Translations under genes and position numbers: made by a program
Shown: one piece after another, positions 57,062 through 64,000 of the stretch
How positions within the stretch are numbered: position 1 is the first letter of the stretch
Layout: every line of letters starts with the position of its first letter
Notes under the pieces: model-generated
Databases searched by the model: none
The model's input: only the letters and a program-made list of their open reading frames with translations
What the model was told of the DNA's origin: nothing
NCBI RefSeq assembly: GCF_007748115.1
Contig: NZ_CP036289.1
Span: 4,836,001-4,900,000 of the forward strand
DNA length: 64,000 bases
Reading direction: 5' to 3'
DNA from: Bremerella volcania
GTDB lineage: Bacteria; Planctomycetota; Planctomycetia; Pirellulales; Pirellulaceae

Positions 57062-58267
57062 ATGCAGCACCCAAAAGAAAGCCACATTCGACCGATCAGA
57101 ACCACGGCGATCCTGTTGTGCCTGCTGCTGTTGCTGGCAGTCGGGTTTAGCGCAATGGCCATGTGGTATTGGCTGCCTGGGCGTATCGATACGCTCTTGC
57201 TGACGGCTCCAGAGTCGGAGATCGCTGAGAGAATGGAATACTCGCTACGCCATTCGTCGACTCCCTACCAAGATCTTGCTCGCTGGATGGCTTCTGATCG
57301 CGCGATCGTTGCCCTGGAAGCAGCAAACCAAATGCAATCCAGGATTGATCAGCTTCAAGGGGAACCCGGATTGGCGATCGCCGACCAGGCTTACCGTTTG
57401 GCTCAAGCACTAAAAGAGGAGCTACCCAACTACCCACAACAAACTCGCAGCCGCGTACATCTCATGGCGAGTCAGATGTCCAACTGGGACCTGGGAACTT
57501 TCTCCGCCAAGCAAGGTCCCTTTCTCATCGTGCTGGAAGATGTGATTCGCGACAGCAGGCCATCGGCAACCTCGGTCGATCTGGCGGCCAGCGATCAAAT
57601 GATGCAGAACTACCTACGCAGCGAACAACCCAGCGACGCCACATTGGAGAACCCTCCTAAGATCGATCGGGTGGGGGACATCGATCTCAGTGGCGGGCTA
57701 CCGTGGAAGCAGCAATCGATCCCTGGTGATGCTCAGAGGAAAGTAGCCGCTCAACCGCCCAAGCAGGAAATCGTCTACGACGACACAGAAGTGCTTCCTG
57801 CCAATCGCCGAGTCACAATCGACAAACCGCTAAAACTACCTACTTTGGCTGAACAGCCTAAGCAACTTCCCCCAGGCCTCCACGCCAGCGATCCCCTTCC
57901 CGACTTCAGCCATCTTACGTCACTCGAGATTATGTGGAAGTTACATCTACAGAATACGCGCATGGTAAAGCATGCCCGCGAAACGCTCATAGCGCGAAAC
58001 TTCAACGCTGATGATCTAGAACTCGCAACCCGACTTACCCACCCCGATGTAGCGCAGCGACTGCAACTGGTTCGCGAACTTCCGCTCTTGGCCAGGTCAG
58101 ATCGAACTCAGTGGCTTTACTACATGACCAAAGACCCGGACGAGGGGGTAAGATACAACGCCGCAGCCGCGCTCTTGACATCGACGGACCCGCGGCTGTT
58201 AAGACGCTTGAAAGCGGACATGGCAACGGATCCCAGCCCGCGTGTTCAAGCATTAATTCGCAGATAG
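57062..58267 (+). CDS. Membrane-anchored hypothetical protein with C-terminal HEAT-like region
   Basis: Start at the ATG at 57062. One N-terminal transmembrane helix (TAILLCLLLLLAVGFSAMAMWY), a helical region (APESEIAERMEYSLRHSS, MASQMSNWDLGTF), a disordered central part (SDATLENPPKIDRVG... EILPANR-like) and C-terminal helices resembling HEAT repeats (LATRLTHPDVAQRLQLVRELPLL, YMTKDPDEGVRYNAAAALLTSTDPRLLRRLK). Divergent from the 353-aa gene. Probably a structural or scaffold protein of the envelope. Confidence 0.7.
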   Translation: MQHPKESHIRPIRTTAILLCLLLLLAVGFSAMAMWYWLPGRIDTLLLTAPESEIAERMEYSLRHSSTPYQDLARWMASDRAIVALEAANQMQSRIDQLQGEPGLAIADQAYRLAQALKEELPNYPQQTRSRVHLMASQMSNWDLGTFSAKQGPFLIVLEDVIRDSRPSATSVDLAASDQMMQNYLRSEQPSDATLENPPKIDRVGDIDLSGGLPWKQQSIPGDAQRKVAAQPPKQEIVYDDTEVLPANRRVTIDKPLKLPTLAEQPKQLPPGLHASDPLPDFSHLTSLEIMWKLHLQNTRMVKHARETLIARNFNADDLELATRLTHPDVAQRLQLVRELPLLARSDRTQWLYYMTKDPDEGVRYNAAAALLTSTDPRLLRRLKADMATDPSPRVQALIRR

Positions 58268-58295
58268 ATCACCTGCCAAGAGGACACTTAGCATC

Positions 58296-58598
58296 CTAGT
58301 GCGTCAACTTGCTTAGCATTTCCATGGCCTGTTTCGCTCGGCCGACGCCGCCGATTGAATCCACGAATTCCTTTGCCGACATCAAATCTTCGGCGGTGAT
58401 CTTGCCAGTCTTCATTGGACCGTTGGCTTTTCTCTTATCCATCGACTTAATGGTGCTGACGTACTGCGGCGTTACATCCTTGTAGCCAGCCTTCTTCAAA
58501 GCTTCTGCTACAACGGTGGGTGAAGCTTCAGGATTATCCTGCTGGTAACTTCGAATTGCATCAGCTTTAGATGGTTTGTTGGTAGCTCGTTTTGCCAT
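58296..58598 (-). CDS. Small basic hypothetical protein (100 aa)
   Basis: Start at the ATG at 58596-58598 (MAKRATNKPSKADAIRSYQQ). A helix-turn-helix-like front (EASPTVVAEALKKAGYKDVTPQYVSTIKS) is followed by a GKITAEDLMSAKEFVDSIGGVGRAKQAMEMLSKL helical end. Resembles short planctomycete proteins with a predicted DNA-binding front. Function unknown. Confidence 0.7.
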   Translation of the reverse strand: MAKRATNKPSKADAIRSYQQDNPEASPTVVAEALKKAGYKDVTPQYVSTIKSMDKRKANGPMKTGKITAEDLMSAKEFVDSIGGVGRAKQAMEMLSKLTH

Positions 58599-58762
58599 GC
58601 TTAGTACTTTTTCTTTCAATACAACAATCGAACACGTTTCTAAAATGCCTCGCCCAAGGCCCAGTCATAGTCTAGACACATATCTAAAGATCGTCGACTT
58701 GCGTCTATCAAGAATGCAGTCATCCCGCAATGGGCGTCCAGCCTAGAGACTTTCTGGACTTT

Positions 58763-60064
58763 ACTTTGCCCTTGCGCTCGCTGCACGGCGATTGCACCAT
58801 AACTCACCGTCCCAGCAGGACTTCCATGCGGTAGTCATCGCCCCAGCCGCATTTTAATCGTTTGTTCTTCACGCCGACCTTGGCTGTCTTGTTGTTCTTC
58901 AGCAGGCTCAGGCTCGTCCTTCGTAGCAGGCTAAAGTTGGCGTCGGCGTGCCCTTTGCGGATGCGAGATTGATCTTCACCGAACGTCACGTCCAGTTGCC
59001 AGTGCAGGCTGTTTTCAATGCCCCAATGACCGCGAACGGCCTCGGCGAAACGCTTGCCGGAAAGGTACTTGCTCAGGATATAGTATCGCACCTCGCTCGT
59101 CTCGTTCCCGCCTTGCTTCACGATATTGATCGTCATCCCGATCGCCCTCAAGTTCGACCAACGATCTCGTGTGATGATCTCGTCGTTCACAGGGCAGATA
59201 TAATAGGAACGCGACTCCTCGCGACCATGCCCTTTCTCGTGCGTTTCGTGACGGTGTACTTTGGCTCGCTTGAAATTGCTTTCCTGCTGCGCGACAAAAA
59301 AATCTTCGATCGAATCGTGGAGGGTCGGCTGATTGCGCTTCACGGCCAGGCAATAATCGGCTCCCTGGTCGACGATCTTCTGAGCGATGTCCTGTTGGCA
59401 ACCTTGAGCGTCAATCGTCACTAAACTGCCGGAAACCTCGACGATTTCAAGCAGTTTGGGAATGGCGGTGATCTCGTTGCTCTTCGCGTCGGTTACTACC
59501 TGGCCGAGACTCACATGATTGGCAGTCGCCCAGGCACTGACCATGTGAATGGCCGCCTTGCTGCTGGCCTTGTCGAAACTCCGCCGCAGCGTCTTGCCGT
59601 CAATCGCGATGATCTGCCCGTCGGTGATTTCGTGTAAGGCGGTGATCCAAGTCAGCAAACACTTCTCAAACTCAGCCGGATTCAGCGAAGCCAAGATCGC
59701 ATTAAAGCGATCGTGCGAAGGGATGCCGGAACTCAAATCAAGGAACTTACCCAGCCACTCCTTCTTCATCTCGGCCCAGTCGGCGATAGCCACAAAATCA
59801 TCCGCCCCACTCATCACCGCACACAGCGCGATGGTCACGATATTCGTTAACGGATAAGTCACCTTGCGAGTCCGCGGATCGGTCAGATCGGCAAAGCACT
59901 CTTGAAGGGAAACAGGCGAACGTGACGACATGAGAAAGGCACCTGAGAACACCGGATCAGGCCGCGACAACCTCCGTCACAAAATCGCCTGACCGCCATT
60001 GCCTCAGTGTCGCAGATAACCCATCATGGCGCAATCGCCGTGGCGCTCGCTGGCAGACAAAGTG
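58763..60064 (-). mobile_element. ISAs1-family insertion sequence
   Basis: The transposase gene is flanked by imperfect inverted repeats: ACTTTGCCCTTGCGCTCGCT (from 58763) and AGCGAGCGCCACGGCGATTG read inward from the right end, outermost ACTTTG/CAAAGT. Stems and flanks share ATCGCCGTG and GCGCTCGCTG blocks. No target-site duplication was identified, so the outer limits are approximate. Confidence 0.75.
58804..59931 (-). CDS. ISAs1-family DDE transposase
   Basis: The 375-aa reading from the ATG at 59929-59931 matches the family throughout: QECFADLTDPRTRKVTYPL, SGADDFVAIADWAEMKKEWL, catalytic IIAIDGKTLRRSFD, LVTIDAQGCQQDIAQKI, and the C-terminal RGHWGIENSLHWQLDVTFGED. The Asp-Asp-Glu catalytic residues are present and the gene is intact, so it may be active. 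An upstream ATG at 59970 is possible but the start used fits family length. Confidence 0.93.
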   Translation of the reverse strand: MSSRSPVSLQECFADLTDPRTRKVTYPLTNIVTIALCAVMSGADDFVAIADWAEMKKEWLGKFLDLSSGIPSHDRFNAILASLNPAEFEKCLLTWITALHEITDGQIIAIDGKTLRRSFDKASSKAAIHMVSAWATANHVSLGQVVTDAKSNEITAIPKLLEIVEVSGSLVTIDAQGCQQDIAQKIVDQGADYCLAVKRNQPTLHDSIEDFFVAQQESNFKRAKVHRHETHEKGHGREESRSYYICPVNDEIITRDRWSNLRAIGMTINIVKQGGNETSEVRYYILSKYLSGKRFAEAVRGHWGIENSLHWQLDVTFGEDQSRIRKGHADANFSLLRRTSLSLLKNNKTAKVGVKNKRLKCGWGDDYRMEVLLGR

Positions 60065-60343
60065 TAATCCCTGAATATATCGAGAACTGCTACATCGACC
60101 ACCCGCCTGTTATAGAGTTGCAACGTTTTTTGCGAATGACAGTACAATAAGTGCCCTATTTATCATAGCGATTCACTCTTTCGGGTGACCTCATATGACA
60201 ATTTGCAGGGGGCACCCGAGTGACGATTTAGGCGCGCGTATCCCATTTATATTCACGGGTAACGCAAGAGTACCACATCAGGAATCCACTCTGGTGAGTG
60301 GTGAGCAGTTACTGATAAACTGCGTACGATGCGAAAGAAAAAG

Positions 60344-60425
60344 TGGGGATGACAGGAATCGAACCTGCACTCCTTGCGGAACTAGATCCTAAATCTAGCG
60401 CGTCTGCCAGTTTCGCCACATCCCC
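60344..60425 (-). tRNA. tRNA-Leu (TAG)
   Basis: Minus-strand cloverleaf with acceptor GGGGATG/CATCCCC, D-arm GGCGAAACTGGCAGACGC, anticodon stem CTAGA/TCTAG with loop TTTAGGA (anticodon TAG), a long variable arm, and T-arm GCAGGTTCGATTCCTGT. The discriminator is A and CCA is not encoded. Confidence 0.95.
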
Positions 60426-60605
60426 TGGCAATCCCAAATACGCCATTTGTCGGCGATCCCGGATGAAGGTATTTAGTATATCATCCCCAATGCGGACTTG
60501 GCAACGTGGCCCCCTCTTGGGTGTTCGCGGCGAAGATGCGAAAACGGAAGGTCCAGATACTAACCGTCGCAACTCCTTAGCACGATCCCTAACAAGCTAC
60601 GTAAC

Positions 60606-61271
60606 ATGCCTGAATTGAAAGCGGTCGTATTCGACATGGATGGGACCATCTTGAACACCGAGATGCTCTACCCCCAGGTTTCCACCGAAATCCTTCGCCG
60701 CCGCGGACACTCACTGACCAAGGAATTGACCGATGCCATGATGGGTCGGCCGGCCCCGAAGGCGTTTAAAGTCATGATCGACTGGCACGATTTGGCCGAC
60801 TCGATCGAGACGCTCCATCAAGAGTCCGAGGAGATCTTCGGGGACATCCTGGAAACATCCCTGGGATTGATGCCTGGTTTCACGGAGCTATTCAAATCGA
60901 TTCTGGAAGCCAAATACCCTGTCGCCGTATGTACCAGTGCGCAGCGAGATACGGCGATCGACCTGCTCGGACGTTTTAACATCACACCAGAACTTCAATT
61001 TGTGATTGGTGGCGATAACGTCGAACATGGTAAGCCCCATCCTGAGATCTACTTAACCGCAGCCGATCGCCTTGGCCTTTCACCTGGCGAAATCGTGGTT
61101 TTTGAAGACAGCCAAACCGGTTGCAAAGCCGCCATCGATGCCGGCACCTATGCCATCGCCGTGCCTGGCGACCACAGTCGCGAGCATGCGTTTGACGGTG
61201 CCCAGTTCGTCGCCGATTCATTGCACGATCGACGTATTTACGAGCAACTTGATCTTCGACTTCCGACGTGA
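60606..61271 (+). CDS. HAD-family phosphatase (phosphoglucomutase-like)
   Basis: The 221-aa protein has HAD motif I VVFDMDGTILNTE, motif II AVCTSAQRD, motif III Lys in HGKPHPEIY and motif IV VVFEDSQTGCKAA, with a four-helix cap typical of the beta-phosphoglucomutase/phosphatase subfamily. Substrate cannot be predicted from the sequence. Preceded by the tRNA-Leu gene on the opposite strand. Confidence 0.9.
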   Translation: MPELKAVVFDMDGTILNTEMLYPQVSTEILRRRGHSLTKELTDAMMGRPAPKAFKVMIDWHDLADSIETLHQESEEIFGDILETSLGLMPGFTELFKSILEAKYPVAVCTSAQRDTAIDLLGRFNITPELQFVIGGDNVEHGKPHPEIYLTAADRLGLSPGEIVVFEDSQTGCKAAIDAGTYAIAVPGDHSREHAFDGAQFVADSLHDRRIYEQLDLRLPT

Positions 61272-61415
61272 TCAACATTCGGCGATGCGTCGAGACATCA
61301 AAGTCTCGCAGAAGAAGATTGACGAAAATGCGAGCCCCCCTATACACTGAGTGGGTGCGTCCCCCATCATGCACAGTGTCGGACACTGCTTCCCCCGCTA
61401 AAAAGGATTGACGCG

Positions 61416-62189
61416 ATGAAAAATCTCGCCATCGTCCAGATCGACGACGAAATCGTGTTGGCGCCTGGATCTTCTCAAGATTCCAGTCTTCTGCCCAGCA
61501 AACTGGCCGCTCGCAAGCTGAATTCAACTCCCCTCATTGAATGGCTGGTTCGTCGTATTTCCGAAGCGGAATTGATCGAAGGAATCGTCGTGGTCATGCC
61601 TGACCAGCCGCAATATCGCGACTTGGTTTCCCTCATTCCACTCGACATTCCGTGTCACCTGAGCAAGAAGGAAACGCCGCTGGCACGGCTTGCCGATGCC
61701 GCCAAGAAGTATCCTTCCGACTCGATCGTGCGTGTCCCGCTGGAAACGCCGTTCTGCGATCCCGTGCTGATCGACCGACTCCTGGTCACCGCGCAATTGC
61801 ATGGGGACAAAGACTACGTTGGTTACTGTTTGGAAGATGGTTGCCCAGCTTCCCAATCGACGATTGGGCTATTCTCGGAATGGATTCGCAGCGCGGCACT
61901 CGCCAAGGCCAACCGTGAAGTGAAGTCCACCGCGGATGCCTATCGCATCGACCGTTCGTTTCTGAACTATCCGGAACTGTTCTCGCTGGAAATGATTCCC
62001 GTTCCCGATTGCCTCAATCGCAGTGACCTGCGTTTCTCGGTCGCCAACGACGAAGACTGGGAAGAACTGCTAGCAATTGTCGATGCCTTCGGTGCCGAAA
62101 CGCTTCAGTGGCAAGATGTCGTGCGGATCATCGACGCACAGCCCCCCATTCGCCAGCGTATGGCCCAGCGCAATAAGCTGATCGCCTAA
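61416..62189 (+). CDS. Cytidylyltransferase-like protein
   Basis: The 257-aa protein resembles the CMP-sugar or spore-coat polysaccharide cytidylyltransferase family: LAARKLNSTPLIEWLVRRISEAELIEGIVVVMP, and DSIVRVPLETPFCDPVLIDRLL as the second nucleotide-binding segment. The usual N-terminal loop with glycine-rich nucleotide-binding motif is weak (QIDDEIVLAPGSS), so catalytic activity is uncertain. Start ATG follows AAAGGATTGACGCG. Neighbour of the HAD gene. Confidence 0.7.
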   Translation: MKNLAIVQIDDEIVLAPGSSQDSSLLPSKLAARKLNSTPLIEWLVRRISEAELIEGIVVVMPDQPQYRDLVSLIPLDIPCHLSKKETPLARLADAAKKYPSDSIVRVPLETPFCDPVLIDRLLVTAQLHGDKDYVGYCLEDGCPASQSTIGLFSEWIRSAALAKANREVKSTADAYRIDRSFLNYPELFSLEMIPVPDCLNRSDLRFSVANDEDWEELLAIVDAFGAETLQWQDVVRIIDAQPPIRQRMAQRNKLIA

Positions 62190-62376
62190 ATTGATCGGAT
62201 CGATACATGACTCGCAGTGGGACGCACTGACGTCCCTTTTTCTTGCTAGCGGAGCACGGCCGCAAAATCGGAGTAATCGTCAAATTCAACTCAATTTACC
62301 AAGCCGGTTCGGTCGAAGATGAATTTGAACCGATTCACTGTGACGATCAGCTACCACCTAGCAAGGCTGCGATGCC

Positions 62377-62613
62377 ATGAAAAAGTTGCTTACACTCCTC
62401 GCCTGTGTTGTTCTGATGAGTAACGTCGGATGCACGATGTGCAGTCATCCGTTTGACTACTCGTACGCAGCATACGACGAAGCGCAAATGAGTGGGCACC
62501 GCGCTGGCTCGGCATTCTCGCCCTACTCGTCTGAATCGGTCGTGACCGAAACGGCTCCTTCCGAGCAGATCATCGAAGAAGAAGAAGTGATCTACTACGA
62601 CCAGTCGCAATAG
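62377..62613 (+). CDS. Small lipoprotein (78 aa)
   Basis: Signal LLTLLACVVLMSNVGC with lipobox cysteine at residue 19, then a short tail (CSHPFDYSYAAYDEAQMSGHR, acidic IIEEEEVIYYDQ). Function unknown; location outer envelope. Confidence 0.75.
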   Translation: MKKLLTLLACVVLMSNVGCTMCSHPFDYSYAAYDEAQMSGHRAGSAFSPYSSESVVTETAPSEQIIEEEEVIYYDQSQ

Positions 62614-62796
62614 CACCGAGCATCCAGTTCTCTGATTTCCTAATCCTACCGATTGCCGGCGACCGTTGCATTGCTTCGCACGGACGCCGCTGCCAGAGAC
62701 GGCAACTTCTTTTCAAGCCTGTCAAAATGGGGTAGTTTGTACCCCGACTCTTCCATCATCCCCTGGCACTCCATCCCCTCACCTCGTTTGCCCCTC

Positions 62797-64000
62797 ATGA
62801 GCGATGCATCCCAACCCCCTAGCGCCGCGTCGGACGAAAACCCGATCGACGACATCATCACCACCGTCGAGCCCCCCACTTCGTTCTTTTCCACGCTCTC
62901 CTGGCTAGGGCCTGGGCTGATCGTGGCTGGCTCTATTGTCGGCTCCGGGGAACTGATCGCCACTACCAAAACCGGAGCCGAAGCAGGCTTCGCGCTGCTG
63001 TGGCTGATCATCCTGGGGTGCGTGATCAAGGTCTTCGTCCAGGTTGAGTTCGGCCGGTACACCATCACGTCGGGAAAGACGGCCCTCGATGGCTTGAATG
63101 AAATCCCCGGCCCCGCGATCTCCTTCCAGGCCTGGGGCAAACCCTACCGAATAAACTGGCTGATGGTCTATTGGCTCCTGATGACGTTAGCCAGCCTGGC
63201 ACAACTCGGCGGTATTGTCGGAAGCGTTGGCCAGGCCCTGCAAATCAGCATCCCACTTACTGAAAAGGGGCGTACTTTCAACGAATTCGCCAAGGTGCAA
63301 GCCGACATCCAAGTCCAAGAAACCTTGGTTCGGCTCGCCGCCGAGCGTGGCGACAACCAGGCGAAGCTGGCTGCCGAATCGCGCATCGCCCAGCTCGAAG
63401 CCGGGCAAGGCGAACAATCCGCTCGGTATCTGAGTCTTCGCCGGCTGGTACAGAAAGAACAAATCGATCTCACCCAAGCAAGTGATGATTCATCCGCGAC
63501 TCACATCCAAACTCGCATTCGGGATGCTCAAAATGAAATGGAGAGCATCAAGTCCTCGATCGTCAGCATCGACGACAAGATCTGGGCCGGAATCATCGCG
63601 GTCGTCACTTCGGGGCTGCTTTACCTGGGGCGGTACCACTTCATCCAGAACTTCTCGACCGTCCTGGTAGCTGGGTTCACCCTGATCACTATCGGCAATC
63701 TGTGCGCGCTTCAGTTCACGCCTGAGTGGGCCATCTCCGGCAGCGAGGTTCTCAAAGGACTCAGCTTCAGCCTGCCTGATGCTTCAATCGCGGGGACAAC
63801 TCCCGTGATCACCGCCTTGGCCACGTTCGGCATCATTGGCGTGGGCGCAGCCGAACTGATTGCTTATCCCTACTGGTGTGTTGAAAAAGGGTATGCTCGC
63901 TTCACCGGCAAACGAGACGAAAGCGAAGGCTGGGCTCGCCGAGCCACCGGTTGGCTGAAGGTCATGCAGTGGGACTCGTGGGGCTCGATGCTCGTCTACA
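62797..64000 (+). CDS. Nramp-like divalent metal transporter, cut by window edge
   Basis: Starts at the ATG at 62797 and stays open to the edge (401 codons). A polar N-terminus leads to LGPGLIVAGSIVGSGELI, the Nramp TM1 region (without the canonical DPGN). Then TM helices WLIILGCVIKVFVQVEFGRYT and LVYWLLMTLAS-type segments follow. Between about residues 160-250 a charged coiled-coil insertion (VQADIQVQETLVRLAAERGDNQAKL, QNEMESIKSSIVSID) separates two hydrophobic halves. Later helices (ALATFGIIGVGAAELIAYPYW) match the family. The insertion is unusual. Metal specificity is unknown. Confidence 0.85.
   Translation, partial: MSDASQPPSAASDENPIDDIITTVEPPTSFFSTLSWLGPGLIVAGSIVGSGELIATTKTGAEAGFALLWLIILGCVIKVFVQVEFGRYTITSGKTALDGLNEIPGPAISFQAWGKPYRINWLMVYWLLMTLASLAQLGGIVGSVGQALQISIPLTEKGRTFNEFAKVQADIQVQETLVRLAAERGDNQAKLAAESRIAQLEAGQGEQSARYLSLRRLVQKEQIDLTQASDDSSATHIQTRIRDAQNEMESIKSSIVSIDDKIWAGIIAVVTSGLLYLGRYHFIQNFSTVLVAGFTLITIGNLCALQFTPEWAISGSEVLKGLSFSLPDASIAGTTPVITALATFGIIGVGAAELIAYPYWCVEKGYARFTGKRDESEGWARRATGWLKVMQWDSWGSMLVY

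Noticed and set aside
1-64000. CRISPR arrays
   Set aside because: No regularly spaced repeat-spacer pattern was seen; the repeat clusters at 2.1-2.3 kb and 21.5-21.8 kb are too short and irregular.

Overview
The window looks like a planctomycete chromosome of the Pirellulaceae type. The right-hand genes (RsbW/STAS pair, LplT-acyltransferase-acyl-ACP synthetase fusion, several exported proteins without recognisable domains) and an SHD1-domain secreted protease fit that group. This is inferred from gene content; no rRNA or marker gene is present. Positions 1 to about 46.3 kb are one large mobile region, transcribed almost entirely on the minus strand. From about 46.4 kb on (tRNA-Asn, then housekeeping genes) the sequence is ordinary host chromosome with one ISAs1-type insertion sequence.

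Mobile region, read in its own direction (right to left): accessory genes (43.7-46.2 kb); a recombination module of a 69-aa protein, a DUF2924 protein, a complete large serine recombinase and an HTH protein (40.8-43.5 kb); a methyltransferase / DUF1848 / zinc-finger trio (38.4-40.7 kb); a type I restriction-modification system (hsdR, hsdM, hsdS) carrying a frameshifted extra gene (32.3-38.2 kb); a four-gene XRE / ImmA-type peptidase / two-unknown module (28.9-32.3 kb); phage replication and recombination genes (sigma factor, Sak4-like ATPase, DUF669, RusA, DEAD helicase, primase-polymerase, ParB-methylase; 19.4-28.8 kb); a short plus-strand cassette with a HARE-HTH basic protein (17.7-19.4 kb); packaging and head genes (large terminase, zinc ribbon, portal, protease-capsid fusion) interrupted by two cargo insertions (4.1-17.4 kb); a RepA-like helicase; and a second serine recombinase running off the left edge. 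No tail, baseplate or lysis gene is visible, so the element resembles a capsid-encoding, tail-less satellite or a decayed prophage.

The most striking content is the mercury-type cargo at 10.9-14.7 kb. A MerR regulator (in a probable operon with an ankyrin protein) diverges from a MerT-MerP fusion that has a CopZ-like cysteine-rich front end. The next gene, 13480-14742, is a lipoprotein with a MerP-like HMA domain, a thioredoxin domain and a second thioredoxin-like domain. It reads as one uninterrupted frame only if three in-frame TGA codons are translated. Two of them replace exactly the two cysteines of the HMA CxxC motif (giving UxxU) and the third replaces the first cysteine of a CxxC motif (UxxC). 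A SECIS-like hairpin lies at the expected distance after each. I interpret this as a three-selenocysteine protein in a mercury/metal detoxification cluster. No merA or merB is present.

Other notable points: the portal gene has lost its C-terminus next to an inserted subtilisin-type protease cassette; short repeat clusters lie at the 3' ends of both replication genes; three leaders in the replication operons bury the ribosome binding site in a hairpin; a motif of about 22 nt recurs upstream of three operons; and a HARE-HTH/small-protein module is duplicated on opposite strands.
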